Source: Hydrangea macrophylla (taxonomy: Eukaryota; Streptophyta; Magnoliopsida; Cornales; Hydrangeaceae). Taken from it: a DNA stretch of 64,000 nt. The notes beneath the pieces were generated by a model. It worked only from the letters and a program-made list of their open reading frames with translations. It was not told the origin of the DNA and ran no database searches. The stretch lies in the NCBI GenBank assembly GCA_033977485.1, contig CM066988.1, positions 138,856,859 through 138,920,858 on the forward strand, read 5' to 3'. Each line of letters opens with the position of its first letter. The stretch's first letter is position 1. Of the stretch, positions 16,859 through 27,938 are shown piece by piece. The position numbers were made by a program, and so were the translations under genes.

Positions 16859-17402
16859 TAAATGCAAGAACTTCACTCTCTGCTTCCTCAGCATCTTCTT
16901 CGTTCCTTCATCACTACATGAGCCTCATGATTTATTGAGAGCATCATATGAAACTCCAATTTTCCACCTAAATTTTCCCGTTCAAGAACCTATTTTAAAA
17001 ATCTATCCTATTCTGATTCTAATTACTTCCACTTTTGTTATCTTCTTCACATGTAGTAGTATAGTAAACCATTACAACTGTTCAATTCTAGAATACCTCA
17101 AATAGCTCTAAAACACCTCGACAGAGAGTTGTTATGGTGAGGTAGAGGTCGTTGGAGATGTCGCCGGAGATGGTGAGCTGGTGGTCTCCGGAGATGGCGA
17201 GAGTGGAGGTCGGAGGTGGGGTAGTGGTCGGAGGTGGTGTGGAGTAATGGTTATGGTGGCTAGGGTTTGGTTAGGGTTAGAGGTTGAAGATGAGGGTATT
17301 TTGGTCTATGGACATTAAGAAGACTTATTCTCAATGTGTATTTTAAATTGTCCTTAGTTTCAATAAAACTCATCTTAATGACCTTTTCACCAATTTTTCC
17401 AA

Positions 17403-17880
17403 TAATTTTTACCCCATGGTTAGCTCATTTTTATTTTACTCCCATGTGGTTCAAAAGTGGATACTTAACCCCCTTGTAGTTTTGCATTAAAGTGAAATTA
17501 CTAAGATTTCTCTCAAAATAACCCCACCTGGAGATTAAATATTAAAATTAGCCCCATATGAGAGAGTTTATGTATCAACATTAGTGCTACATAGACAGTT
17601 AATCCCAAAAATAGCTTTCCAAAGGGGTTAAGTGTTAAAAATTAGCCCCACATACATGGGTTAAATGGCAGTATTTTCCCCCACAGGAGATTGATCCCAA
17701 AATTAACCTTAGGAAAAGGGTTAAATATTAATATTTTTGGCAAATTTTACAATTTTTATCAATTTTGAAGAAAAATCTTAATAGTCACTTTAATTCGAAA
17801 TTACAGGGGGTTAAGTGTCCACTTTTGAACTACATGAGGGGTAAAGTAAAAATAAATCTAACTATGTGAGGGTAAAATAT
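17403..17880. mobile_element. Foldback MITE, about 480 bp
   Basis: Left arm (TTTACCCCATGGTTAGCTCA onward, about 110 bp) is the inverted copy of the right arm ending at about 17880. The arms include CAAAAGTGGATACTTAACCC and its complement. The centre has repeated TTAGCCCCA pieces. A TSD is not clear because the next element was inserted at its right edge. Similar arms occur inside the foldback at 20820-21844, so these belong to one family. Confidence 0.65.
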
Positions 17881-17883
17881 ATT

Positions 17884-18158
17884 GGCATTATTAAAAATCA
17901 GTCTACTTTTAGTTACAATATTAAATGACAGTCACCTACTTTTTCAAAATAAAAAAGATATCAAGTTAAAACTAAAAATTTAAAAACACATCAACTTTTT
18001 GATTTTTTTAAAATAAAAAAATAAATTAATTACATATACCCCCACATCTTCTTCCTCACCACCACCTCCACCCACTGCCACCACCATGGCTGGCCACCAC
18101 ACCGCACCCCAACCACCACCACCACCACACCACGACCACTAGCCACCCCCACCACAAC

Positions 18159-18211
<53 letters not shown>

Positions 18212-19030
18212 CACATGATTATATATATATATATATATATCTCTTACATATGGCCACCACCACCCCCAACCTCTCTCTATCTCTTCTCTCTTCTCACCAT
18301 CACCACCACGGCCCTCATCTCTCATCCACCTGCACCACTGCAAAAAAAAAAAAAACAAAAAAACAAAAAAAAAAAAAACAAAAAAATTGCAGGTTGGAGC
18401 AACTGTCCAAACAGCAGGAGCAACTCACCAAACTTATCGGGAGCAATTTACCAAACGTTAGGAGCAACTCACCAAACGGAAAGAGTAAAGTTGCTCCATA
18501 CATTTGCTAAGTTGCTCCTTCTGTTTGGACAATTGCTCCAAAAATCTACATTTTTTTTTTTGGGTGTAGCAGCGGTGGTGGATGAGCGAGGTGGCCCATA
18601 ATAGTGGTGGCTATGAGAAGAGATCAAAGAAAGAGAAGAGATAGAGAGGTTGGGGGTGGGGGTGGGGGTGGAGATGGGGGTGGGGGTAGGAGTGGTGGAC
18701 TAAGATATAGATTTTGGAGCAATTGTCCAACCAGAAGGAGCAACTCAATAAACGTACCGGGAGCAACTCAGCGAACGTATGGAGCAACTTTACTCTTTCC
18801 GTTTGGTGAGTTGCTCCTAATAAGTTTGGTGAGTTGCTCCTGCCGTTTGGACAGTTGCTCTAACCTGCAACTTTTTTTTTATTTTATATATTTTTTTATT
18901 TTCTACAGTGGCAGGGATTGATGAAGGAGGAGGGCCGTGGTAGTGATGGTGAGAAGAGAGAAGGGATAGAGGGAGGATGGGGGTGGTGGTGGCCATATAT
19001 AAGATATATATATATATATATACTGATGTG

Positions 19031-19069
<39 letters not shown>

Positions 19070-19331
19070 GTTGTGGTGAGGGTGGCTGGTGGTCATGGTA
19101 TGGTGGCGGTGGTCAGGGTGTGGTGTGGTGGCCAACCATGGTGGTGGCAGTTGGTGGAGGTGGCGGTGAGGAAGAGATGTGAGTAAATATAATTTATTTA
19201 TTTAAAAAAAAAATCAAAAAATTGATGAGTTTTTAAATTTTAATCTTAATTAAAATATTTTTTTTTATTTTAAAAAAACAACTGACTGTCTTTTAATATT
19301 TTAAATAAAAGTGACTATTTTTAATAACTCC
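17884..19331. mobile_element. Giant foldback Mutator-like element, 1.45 kb
   Basis: Nearly the whole element is one inverted repeat: the left arm 17884 to about 18550 pairs with about 18650-19331, leaving a short loop. Ends are GGCATTATTAAAAAT and, at the right, its near complement. The 9-bp TSD AAATATATT flanks it (17875-17883, 19332-19340). Each arm carries in order an AT-rich end, a CCACCACC-rich part, CT and TA microsatellites, an A-run and a GGAGCAAC repeat block. No transposase is present; the several short ORFs are repeat artefacts. Confidence 0.8.
18386..18870. repeat. Inverted blocks of GGAGCAAC-containing units
   Basis: In both arms of the foldback element, the motif GGAGCAACT recurs roughly every 21 bp, mostly followed by CACCAAAC or TCCAAAC, then switches to the complement GTTGCTCC within the same block. 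The left block is 18390-18535 and the right one 18715-18860. Each block is therefore partly self-complementary as well as complementary to the other. Confidence 0.8.
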
Positions 19332-19575
19332 AAATATATTTAACCCTAATGTTTTCCTCCTATGATGTCATGCTAATGCCATAGCCATGTCATACAACAG
19401 CTTTGGGCCTTTGGCAGAGTTGAGCAAAACAACACACAACAAAAGGAGTGGAGCTGCCTCCCCCCCCTCCCCCCTGATTGCATTTATTAAGGTACGGTTA
19501 AAGCAGAAATACATGTCTTGTGGAACTCTCCTTTGCAATTAGATTAAATTACTTTTATTTGATCTAGATTGGATT

Positions 19576-19783
19576 TTTTTTTTATGTGTCTTAGATTTTT
19601 AATCGTCTCTGTGATATGGACGGGGTTAAGTAGCCTATAAGTTAGTAACACACGCACACACAAGAGGGGGTCATATCCCACTTTAAAACAATTGGCTCCC
19701 TTAATCACCTCCAAGGAGACTCGAACTCACAACCTCCCAATTAAAAATATAGACCCTGGCCAACCCAACTAAGTGGGCTGGTT
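19576..19783 (-). mobile_element. tRNA-derived SINE with intact TSD
   Basis: Read on the minus strand, the element has an A-box-like TTAGTTGGGTTGGCCAGGG near its start, a B-box-like GAGTTCGAGTCTCC about 45 bp later, a TG-rich part and a short poly(A) tail (T-run at 19575-19584 on +). The 14-bp direct repeat ATCTAGATTGGATT flanks it at 19562-19575 and 19784-19797. Confidence 0.8.
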
Positions 19784-20591
19784 ATCTAGATTGGATTATA
19801 AAACTGCTTTTTAAGCTCAAGTTGTTCCATGAAAATTTTGAATAACATACTCCGTAGCTAACAAGATATCACTATATGGTTAAATTATGATAAAAGTACT
19901 TCATCGTTGACACAGTTAAAATAGTCGCACTAGGCATGTGTATATAATTTAGGCTTTGCCCCATTTTGGTTCTTTCACTTTATTTTTTTATTTATTTAAT
20001 TTTTTAAGCACAATTTTATGTTAGAGTAGTATTTGGGACACACCTAAATACACAATTTTTGGGACACAACCCTATTAATGAGTCTATCTCTCTCCTGTAT
20101 CACTGTCGGGTCTAGTGACATCAGAGGAAATTCATTTGGTAATTAGTTTATGACATTTGCAAAAATTGAACTTAAGGCTTTTTGAGAGAGCTTTTAAAAA
20201 TTCTAGAATGAAGCTTTTAAAAACTCAAGATTATTTTTTGATATTTTTTTAAAGAGTAATGTGTCACTTATACAAAATTATCAAATAAATTTCATAAACT
20301 ACTTTTAAAACACCACGTGAGACCAAACTAAGCTTTAGTAACTTCATTTTCTATGGATCATCACATGCTTAATTATCATCACCCTTTAATGTACTCAGAA
20401 GCTAACCTTATAAAGAAGTAGTAAAGTCTCAAAACCCAAGCACTATCTTCAATATTCAACTTCAAAATCTCAAGTCAAACGGATCCAAACTCTCTCTCTC
20501 TCTCCCTCTCACTCAAGAGTCAAGTGTCAAATCAAAGTAGAGGTGCTTCCCTCCTTAACTTCAGGCTTGAGCATTCATGTACATATCTATT

Positions 20592-20770
20592 TTTTTTTTT
20601 TTTTTTTGCTACAGTCAAAGCACCCACTGGCGCCACACACACACACGATAGACAGCCACTGGCTGAAGGGGAGTGAAACCCCCTGTTCAAATTCCCACGA
20701 GGGGACTCGAACTTCCCACCTCCCACAAAGGAGAGGTGGTACATGACCATCTAGGCTAGAAGCCCCGGTC
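20592..20770 (-). mobile_element. tRNA-derived SINE with 16-bp TSD
   Basis: Minus-strand A box (CTAGCCTAGATGGTCATG), B box (AAGTTCGAGTCCCC), a TG repeat and a terminal poly(A) of about 17 (T-run at 20591-20607). The TSD CATGTACATATCTATT is present without mismatch at 20576-20591 and 20771-20786. The perfect TSD and long tail suggest a fairly recent insertion. It resembles the SINE at 19576 in layout. Confidence 0.85.
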
Positions 20771-20819
20771 CATGTACATATCTATTAATCACTCCCCATC
20801 CCCATATAAAAAAAAAAAA

Positions 20820-21844
20820 GGGTAAATTATACAAACCTCTCCTAAGGTTTGCCTTAATTACATGAACCTCCCCTCTTGTTTTAAAAGTTACACAGACCTC
20901 CCTCGAGGTTTGAATTAGGTAACAAAACGCCCCCTCCCCTAATGGTACGTTAATTTTTTTACATTAGCCTCCCCTGAAAATTACAATTAGCCCCCCTAAT
21001 ATTATAAAATTGTCATACTAAAGCCCCATTTCTCTTATATTTTTGTGCTAATTATAAATCCCTCATCCCTCCTATGTTTTTGGGTTAATTTTTTTAACAT
21101 TAATTTATATCTACACAAAATATACACAAAACATATATAAATAGGTCCAAATTTTTTTTTTCCCCGAACAAACCTCTATCAAGCCCCCCTGTATTAATTT
21201 TCTAGATCCGCCCCTGTCCCTATGCTTCAAAAGTGGACACTTAACCCCCTATGATTGTGGACTAAAATGGAATTGTTATGATTTCACTCAAAACTGACAA
21301 AAATTCTAAAATTGGTTAAAAATATAAACACTTAATCCATTTTGTGATGTTAATTTTGGGGTTAACGCTCTTTGAGTGAAATCATAACAGTTCTCTTTTA
21401 GTCCACAATCACAGGGGGTTAAGTGTTCACTTTTGAAGCATAGGGACAGGGGCGGATCTAGAAAATTAATACAGGGGGGACTTGATAGAGGTTTGTTCGG
21501 GGGAAAAAAAATTTGGACTTCTTTATATATGTTTTGTGTATATTTTGTGTAGATATAAATTAATGCTAAAAAAATTAACCCAAAAACATAGGAGGGAGGA
21601 GGGATTTTATAATTAGCACAAAAATATAAGAGAAAAGGGGGCTTTAGTATGATAATTTTATAAATTAGGGGGGCTAATTGTAATTTTCAGGGGAGGCAAA
21701 TGTAAAAAAACTAACGGACCATTAGGGGAGGGGGCGTTTTGTTACCTAATTCAAACCTCAAGGGAGGTCTGTGTAATTTTTGAAACAAGAGGGGAGGTCC
21801 GTGTAATTAAGGCAAACCTCAGGGGAGGTTTGTGTAATTTACCC
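20820..21844. mobile_element. Giant foldback Mutator-like element, 1.02 kb
   Basis: The left arm (GGGTAAATTATACAAACCTC onward) and the right arm (ending GTGTAATTTACCC) are inverted copies over about 480 bp each, around a small loop near 21310-21350. Poly-A flanks of nine bases on both sides fit a 9-bp TSD but are low in information. The terminal GGGTAAATTATA is shared with the Pack-MULE at 7128 and the MITE at 39686. An inner inverted pair (CAGGGGCGGATCTAGAAAAT) may be a second, nested element. No coding capacity. Confidence 0.75.
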
Positions 21845-21857
21845 AAAAAAAAAAATT

Positions 21858-21858
<1 letters not shown>

Positions 21859-21888
<30 letters not shown>
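21859..21888. repeat. (TA)n run upstream of the small membrane gene
   Basis: About 14 TA units lie 45 bp before the ATG at 21933. It could provide a TATA box, but could equally be plain microsatellite. Confidence 0.6.
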
Positions 21889-21890
<2 letters not shown>

Positions 21891-21932
21891 CTTATCTTCA
21901 GCTTCTTAATTTGTTCTCAACTCTATATGAAA

Positions 21933-22208
21933 ATGTACAGAACATCGAGCACTACACGAGCCGCGGATGAGTTCTCGGTGAACTTGTCACCGGCTACGAA
22001 AAGCTCTCCATCTTTGAAATCTGCGGTCACCGATGACTTGCCGGTGTACTATCCCATTTCTGAAACCACCAAGAAAGACATTAATATTATTACTTCACAC
22101 CATAAATCCTCAGGCGAGAATGCAATTCACCTAATCCCACTTGTTTTGATTCTTTGTGCTTTAATTCTTTGGTTTTTCTCTTATCCCAGATTTTTTTTTT
22201 TTTGCTAA
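21933..22208 (+). CDS. Small tail-anchored membrane protein, plant family
   Basis: The product of about 91 residues begins MYRTSSTTRAADEFSV, has a polar Ser/Thr/Pro-rich middle and ends in one hydrophobic segment (HLIPLVLILCALILWFFSYP). It resembles a plant-specific family of small uncharacterised proteins that start MYRSSSTTR and end in a single membrane anchor followed by a few residues. The function is unknown to me. An ATG two codons upstream (21927) is also in frame; MYR is chosen because the family starts there. The natural end is probably FSYPR; a poly-T insertion here changes the tail to FFFFC (see findings). No intron is needed. Confidence 0.7.
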   Translation: MYRTSSTTRAADEFSVNLSPATKSSPSLKSAVTDDLPVYYPISETTKKDINIITSHHKSSGENAIHLIPLVLILCALILWFFSYPRFFFFC

Positions 22209-22599
22209 GATCTTATCCCAGATAAATGTATTCAGATTGGTCTCTACTTAATTCTATACTCTCTCTCTCTCTTTTTTCAATTTACTTCACTTTCTCTTTT
22301 CTAATTCCCTTCTTATTGATAGAGATGATTTAGTAATGTACTTACTTTTGGATATTTCTTACTTGGCTTCTGATTTAATTTCGGCTAGTTTTTGGTTTTA
22401 ATGCTATGGTTGTTTTACGAGCTGCACCATATATAGTGGTATGTGATACCACCAAACACTGTCACATCATGTAGTATTTTTATTATTAAAATTTTAAATT
22501 TAAATTTGAGAACTATATTGTTACTGCTTTAGAATGGAGTTAGAGTTTCTCCCTCCTAGAGATGGTGGGCGTATCACTACGTTTTGAATTGTCCTTTAT

Positions 22600-22805
22600 T
22601 TGTCTCTAAGCATTTTTGCTCACTCCAATATTGCTTACTCACTGTTTACGTAAACATCTCATTGAGTGAGCGTATGAGACCCATAACTTTTCACAAAATT
22701 TAATCATTTTTTTATTCATGAAAAATGGTGGTTACCACATGCTCACCCAATAAAATTTTTAGATAAACAATAAGCGAATAATTTTTGAGTAAGCAAAAAT
22801 GCACT
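22600..22805. mobile_element. Foldback MITE, TTTTTGCTCAC family
   Basis: Inverted arms GCATTTTTGCTCACTC and GAGTAAGCAAAAATGC with further pairing inside (GTGAGCGTATGAGACCC). The same family occurs, split, at 44395-44944. The exact ends and TSD are not clear here. Confidence 0.6.
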
Positions 22806-23088
22806 TTCTGAATTTGATCCAAGTCCTACACTATTATTGAAATGAAAATTTTATTCCATATGATTGTCACTGTCACAGCGTGATAACCACTTGTGATATT
22901 CTATCCATTAATGTGGAGTACATAAAATAGTCAATTCACAAGGAAATTAAGAATCGAAAGATATAGATAATTTCTCGTTCAAGTGGCTCTCTCTCACCAA
23001 AATTAGGTGGGACACTTTTCCAATCAGTTGTCCTTCGGCATCCTTGCCAAAAGCTAGTGGACTATAATATTTACCATTTATGTTGGCT

Positions 23089-23211
23089 ACGAATTATGAT
23101 ATAGACAAACACTTGCCCTTGCCCCTTGGTGGACTCTGCTGGAATTTCTACGAATTATGATATAGACAAACACTTGCCCTTGCTCCTTGGTGGACTCTGC
23201 TGGAATTTCTC
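23089..23211. repeat. 61-bp tandem duplication
   Basis: Two copies of a unit starting CTACGAATTATGATATAGAC and ending GACTCTGCTGGAATTT, period 61 bp, with one substitution (GCCCC versus GCTCC). The near identity points to a recent duplication. Confidence 0.9.
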
Positions 23212-23429
23212 TCGGTGAATGGCCAAGTTTTCCTTTTTTTCCTTTTCAACGTTATCTATTTTGTAAAAATGCGATAAAGGCTATCTCTATATTTGTATCA
23301 TATATAATAGAAGTCATTATAACTTTATCAGGTCATATGTTATTGCTTATTGGTTCAACCGTCAACTCAATTGAATTTAAATCAGTGATGTCATATTTAT
23401 GTATTAAATATATATATATATATATATAT

Positions 23430-23482
23430 ATTTGGTAATCGAGAGTATCTGGGTCAGCTTGCACGCACCTCGACTAATCAGT
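23430..23482 (-). mobile_element. SINE-tail-like fragment
   Basis: The segment CAGCTTGCACGCACCTCGAC, read in reverse, matches from memory the conserved 3' part of a widespread angiosperm SINE family (ATTAGTCGAGGTGCG...). No boxes, tail or TSD are left. Confidence 0.35.
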
Positions 23483-23602
23483 GATGTCATATTGATGTAC
23501 TAAATATTGATAGTACTTTACAACAACAAAAAATGATAATATTAATAAAAAAAAGTTCTCAATTTTTCGGTTCAACAACCGGTTTTAAAAAAATAGTGCA
23601 GT

Positions 23603-23767
23603 TTTTAGAATTTTCCTATTTACCGTTCCATGTGCAACGAAGATCTGTAGATGCACCTGTGCGAAAGAGTGATAAGATCCTAGTACCTGAAATGGTTAGA
23701 GGGAGAGGCAGACCTAGACTGACTTGGGAATATGTAGTGCAACAAGATATGAATATATATAATTTAA
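23603..23767 (+). pseudogene. LINE 3' end of ORF2 (first part)
   Basis: The open stretch reads VQRRSVDAPVRKSDKILVPE then MVRGRGRPRLTWEYVVQQDM. This is the characteristic end of the reverse-transcriptase ORF of a plant non-LTR element. The reading breaks where a MULE is inserted at 23768 and resumes at 24671. The copy is 5'-truncated. Confidence 0.7.
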
Positions 23768-24661
23768 GGGTATAAATTCTAGACGGTTCATCCGCAAACC
23801 CCTTGGTTTGCAGCGTCCAGTGAGGTAATGCCACATCAGCAATTTGCCTTTAATTGTAAAGAGAGTGAATATAGGCTAAAGCAGTGAATATAATTCTCTA
23901 TCTATTCTGGGTTTTCCTTTAATACGAAAAAGCGCTATTAAAAAGACGAGAAATGCTACACACACATTCCAAACCACACCCCAAACCACACCCCTTGTTT
24001 TAAATGCATGTACTTTGTGTTGTTTGAATTTTTCACACTTTTCTGTGCACCACTTACACAGCACAGGGTACATGCATTTAAAGCAGGGGTGTGGTTTAGG
24101 GTGTGATTTGGAATGTGTGTGTAGCATTTCTCTAAAAAGACACATAAGAAATTGAATGAATTTCTGGAAAACAATCTTTGACAACTTCTTATTTGAAAAC
24201 TTCATGGAAAGTTTCCAAGGAGTGATACTGTAAAAGTCCTCTAAATAGAGTTTTGAGTAAAAATAAGAATCACCATAAAATTGGAGTTCTGTGTAACAGT
24301 TTTGTTGGATGTATAATATAGATTAGGAATTTGTGCTTTAGGGATGGGTTTCCCCAGAAAGTAGGGGTGCATATGGATAGATAAGAAATTTTGATTGGAT
24401 TGGGATACAATGATAATCATTTTTTTTAAAACCTAATCTGATACATGTTGGCAATGGAGATGATGAAGGAGCACAGAGGAGTTTATCAGTTGGACTATGG
24501 GAGAAGACGTAGGAACAGGGAAGATCCATGAATCATAGAGGAAGTTATCCAATGCTTTACAGTTGATGTAGTACTAATGACACAACTTGTTGTGTTGGCA
24601 TTACTTCATTGGCTGCCGTAAATGCACTGGTTTACGGATGAACCGTAAAGAATTTAAACTC
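23768..24661. mobile_element. Mutator-like element inside a LINE remnant
   Basis: Ends GGGTATAAATTCTAGACGGT and, in reverse at the right, GAGTTTAAATTCTTTACGGT, with inverted similarity reaching further inward (GGTTCATCCGYAAACC, AGTAATGCCA). The 9-bp TSD ATAATTTAA (23759-23767, 24662-24670) interrupts the LINE sequence. No transposase. It hosts the MITE at 23948-24132. Confidence 0.85.
23948..24132. mobile_element. Foldback MITE, 185 bp
   Basis: Arms GAGAAATGCTACACACACAT / its complement, extending through CCAAACCACACCCC to the centre. The 9-bp TSD TAAAAAGAC is exact (23939-23947, 24133-24141). It lies inside the MULE at 23768-24661, so it is the youngest of a three-layer nest. Two minus-strand ORFs reading through it are palindrome artefacts. 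Confidence 0.85.
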
Positions 24662-24670
24662 ATAATTTAA

Positions 24671-24771
24671 ATGAGCATATAGCTCTTGATCGTGCAGAAT
24701 GGAGAATAAGGATTCATACAGCCGACCCCAATTGATTGGGACATAAGGCTTGGTTCGGTTTGGTATGGTTT
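24671..24771 (+). mobile_element. LINE 3' tail (second part)
   Basis: Continues the LINE segment broken at 23767: ATGAGCATATAGCTCTTGAT then the typical CAGCCGACCCCAATTGATTG and GGGACATAAGGCTTGGTTCG. A very similar tail occurs at 57676-57870. Confidence 0.75.
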
Positions 24772-24779
24772 TACCGTTC

Positions 24780-26573
24780 CAAACTAGACCGTTTTCTGAC
24801 AATCTACGGTTCAAACCGGTTGCATTGGCTAGTCAAGTATGATTTTTTTTTTTTTGGTTATCAAAAAAAAAAAAAAAGTATGATTTTTATGTAATTTTTT
24901 TTATAACACTGATATGTGTATGCACTTGGAAATTCATATGCATCTTTTAGGTTTTGAAAAAATGATTATTAGAACCCTACTTTCTACACACTCTCATGGT
25001 GCTTTAATTGAAGATTAAAATGAACACTTTTTTCGCATAACCTTCAAAGGCTTCAATAGAAGCAAACTCAAATATTTCTCTCGAGGGGCTTTTCATGAGA
25101 CGTGACTATAGAGGAATGCTTCATGTTGTAATTAGCAAGAAACCTCTAATAAATTAATTTGATTAAAAAATTAAATTCCCAATAAAGGGAAGGGAAAAAA
25201 AATGACAGCTTGCATTGTGCTTTTACTTCTTAATAGGGTTAGAGTTATTTTCGCTTCCAAGCAACATGCACATACCTCAGTAACCTCAAGGTTGGCAACA
25301 GTGATACATGAACTTTAGAAGGAAGTTACACAAGTATACATATTATGCCCCCACAAATGCATTTAGATATGGATATACACATTGTGTTTAATTCCAAATT
25401 GGGGGAAAAAGTAACAATTTTAATGGGGGAAAAAGTAACAATTTTAATTCCAAATTGCAAAGAGACCTTATGGTTTTTATAGTCTAATTAATCCGAAGTC
25501 AACGCTATTTCTCCAAAGGTGATCTTGAGAATACGCACACACAAACAAGCGCAATACGTGTATAACTGTATAAATACGAACAATAAAAAAAACACTTACA
25601 CATACAAATCAAAATCATTTTTGTCACTCCAAAATTTGCACTTTCCTAACGACTGGGTTAACCATCACGTTTTTAAGGTTTACAATAACGATTTGTTTTA
25701 ATTTTATGTATAATATATACGTGTAGAATTGAAATGTTCAGACGTCTATAGTCAATTGGTGCATGCAATTGGCTGGTTAGATGGAAAAAAAATCAAATCA
25801 AATCAAATAAAATGAGAATGATGGCTTGACCATTGGTCTTCAAATAAAAATCCTATTTTTCTTTAACACATTGGATATATAGCCTCTCTAAATCTCAATT
25901 TTGTGCGAATTCTAAAATGATGGTGACCATGTCACCATGACACCGCATGAGACACTTTCTAATGTTAGTAGGTAAGAGACGTGGCAGCTCGCTTTCATGA
26001 GACTATCACACATGATTATTATTTTGGTAAGGTGAGACGCCCCAATTAGTAAGACTTGTAACTTTTAAAAAAATAAGTGACACAACATTGACTTAAAATA
26101 CTGCAACTATCTGTCATATTCACTTAAAAATAAAAATTGCATGAAATTATAATAAGTTATAATATGGTGTGAGGTTCCACTAAATAACATCTCCAAATTA
26201 TGCACAATGATCTTCTCGTTTCTTACTCCATATGGTCTTTCGTTTCTTACTCCATATAGTCTACATCATATGATTTATATGAAACTTTGATTTATATGAA
26301 AATTTACAAATATATTAAGCTTATCTAAATACGTAGATGTGCCCCAATGATAAAGATGGACGAGCAATTAATGGGTGCGTATACAAAAAACTTATTTGAC
26401 TATACTAGAGACAGGTTCCAAGTCAAAAATAGAAAGTTTTAAGAGAAATCAATTCATGAAAGAAAAGAAAAAAGAGTTGGTTAAAAATGCATGCATCTCC
26501 CTTAATTACATATTTATATATAATTTAAAAATGATGATATGATTCTGATCAAATGTTATAGAAGTGGTTGTCA
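24780..26573. other. AT-rich intergenic DNA, nothing recognised
   Basis: About 1.8 kb without a convincing ORF or complete element. Short direct repeats (GGGGGAAAAAGTAACAATTT twice near 25400-25445) are present. Confidence 0.5.
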
Positions 26574-26578
26574 CGACC

Positions 26579-27938
26579 CATTTCGCTACGGGTAAAAATA
26601 AAATATGTGACACGTCACCAAGACTCATCCAATTAATTAAAAGAATATAGCAGTAGAAAAAAAAACCTAAAAACAATCTTGAGTATACAACTCATTTGAA
26701 AACAATGCCTTATGAGTTGTAAAATCTGTATGAATTTGAAAACATAATTATATTTTGAAACGAATAAATTTATGTTAAAAATGGTCTCAAATGTATCCTA
26801 AGAACTAATCAAAATATTTAAATAATTTTCAAAAGGGGTAGAAAAAGTCAACGGACAAAACAAATTTTGACCAATCGAACTGTCCCGTTCGACTGGTCGA
26901 ATGACTTTGCAACATAATTCCTCCCCCTTTGGTAGAATTTTGCTTAAGGGTCAAACAACCCTTCCAAGTTACCACACTACAAACCGAACCTTAACCAACC
27001 ATATCAAGGTTATAAGTATTTATAAAGACCTTGCCAAACATTACAAAAATGAAACAAGTTAAGGCTTGTTTGGATCAATCCACATTCATTCAAAATCTGA
27101 ATTTGATAAGTTAAGTTCACAAAACACAAACTTAGCAGTTTGAATGAGTTTCAAACATAACCAAAGAAAGTTTGTTACATATTACAACACTACAAATCCA
27201 TTCAGAAATTTTCAAGTTAAGACATAGTTCTAACTTCTCAATCCACATAATTACAACAATGGAATAGAAAACAAAAGTATGAATAAGAATAATCCCATAT
27301 ATGTTGTCCCCTCGGCCTCACTCCTCTCGCTTCTTCTTTCTTTTCTTCTTTTCACTTGCAATGGAGGAAGTCTTCACTACTCAGCTATATGTTGAATGCA
27401 CAATTCTAAATATATGCATATATGGCAATTCATGCTTTAAACATCTATTCCATGTCAAATAGTCTCTAGGGAGAGAGACACGCATTCATCCGGTATATTG
27501 GCAAACTCAAAGTCTATCAACTGCAATGCCAATAACAAGCCCAAAGTTTATCAACCATTGCACCCAACTGCTTTGGCCGATTCTCAAACCAAGCAAGTAG
27601 CCGTCGCTACTATAACTCTCAAACATCGAGAGGCGTATCTCGACATGAACTTGTACCAAAGTTCCCTTTGACCCACATAGTCACTTAGCATGTTCACATA
27701 ACCATATTACCATGCTTTCCATACGTACTCGCTGTAAAATTAACGGGCCTAGATTAACACTTGAGTTTTGCCCGAATCACAATATCATACATGATATCTA
27801 AAACATCCAAAAAATTCCTTATATATATATATATATCATAAATTGATGATTCATACCTCAAGCTATGCTCCTAAGATTTCAGGAAAAGTACTACGAGTCC
27901 GATTCTACGCCGAATCTCCAATCATAAGCGAAACCTAT
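26579..27938. mobile_element. Old solo LTR, left part
   Basis: Begins TGTCACGACCCATTTCGC. Together with 38541-39302 it makes a single LTR of about 2.1 kb once the Ty3 insertion at 27939-38535 and one copy of CCTAT are removed. The 5-bp TSD GTGGT lies at 26574-26578 and 39303-39307, and the outer ends are TG...CA. No internal region or second LTR remains, so it is a solo LTR, probably of a Ty3/gypsy relative. Confidence 0.75.

Noticed and set aside
23533..23775. Independent small gene of 80 codons
   Set aside because: The second half is clearly the end of a LINE reverse-transcriptase ORF and is cut by a MULE.
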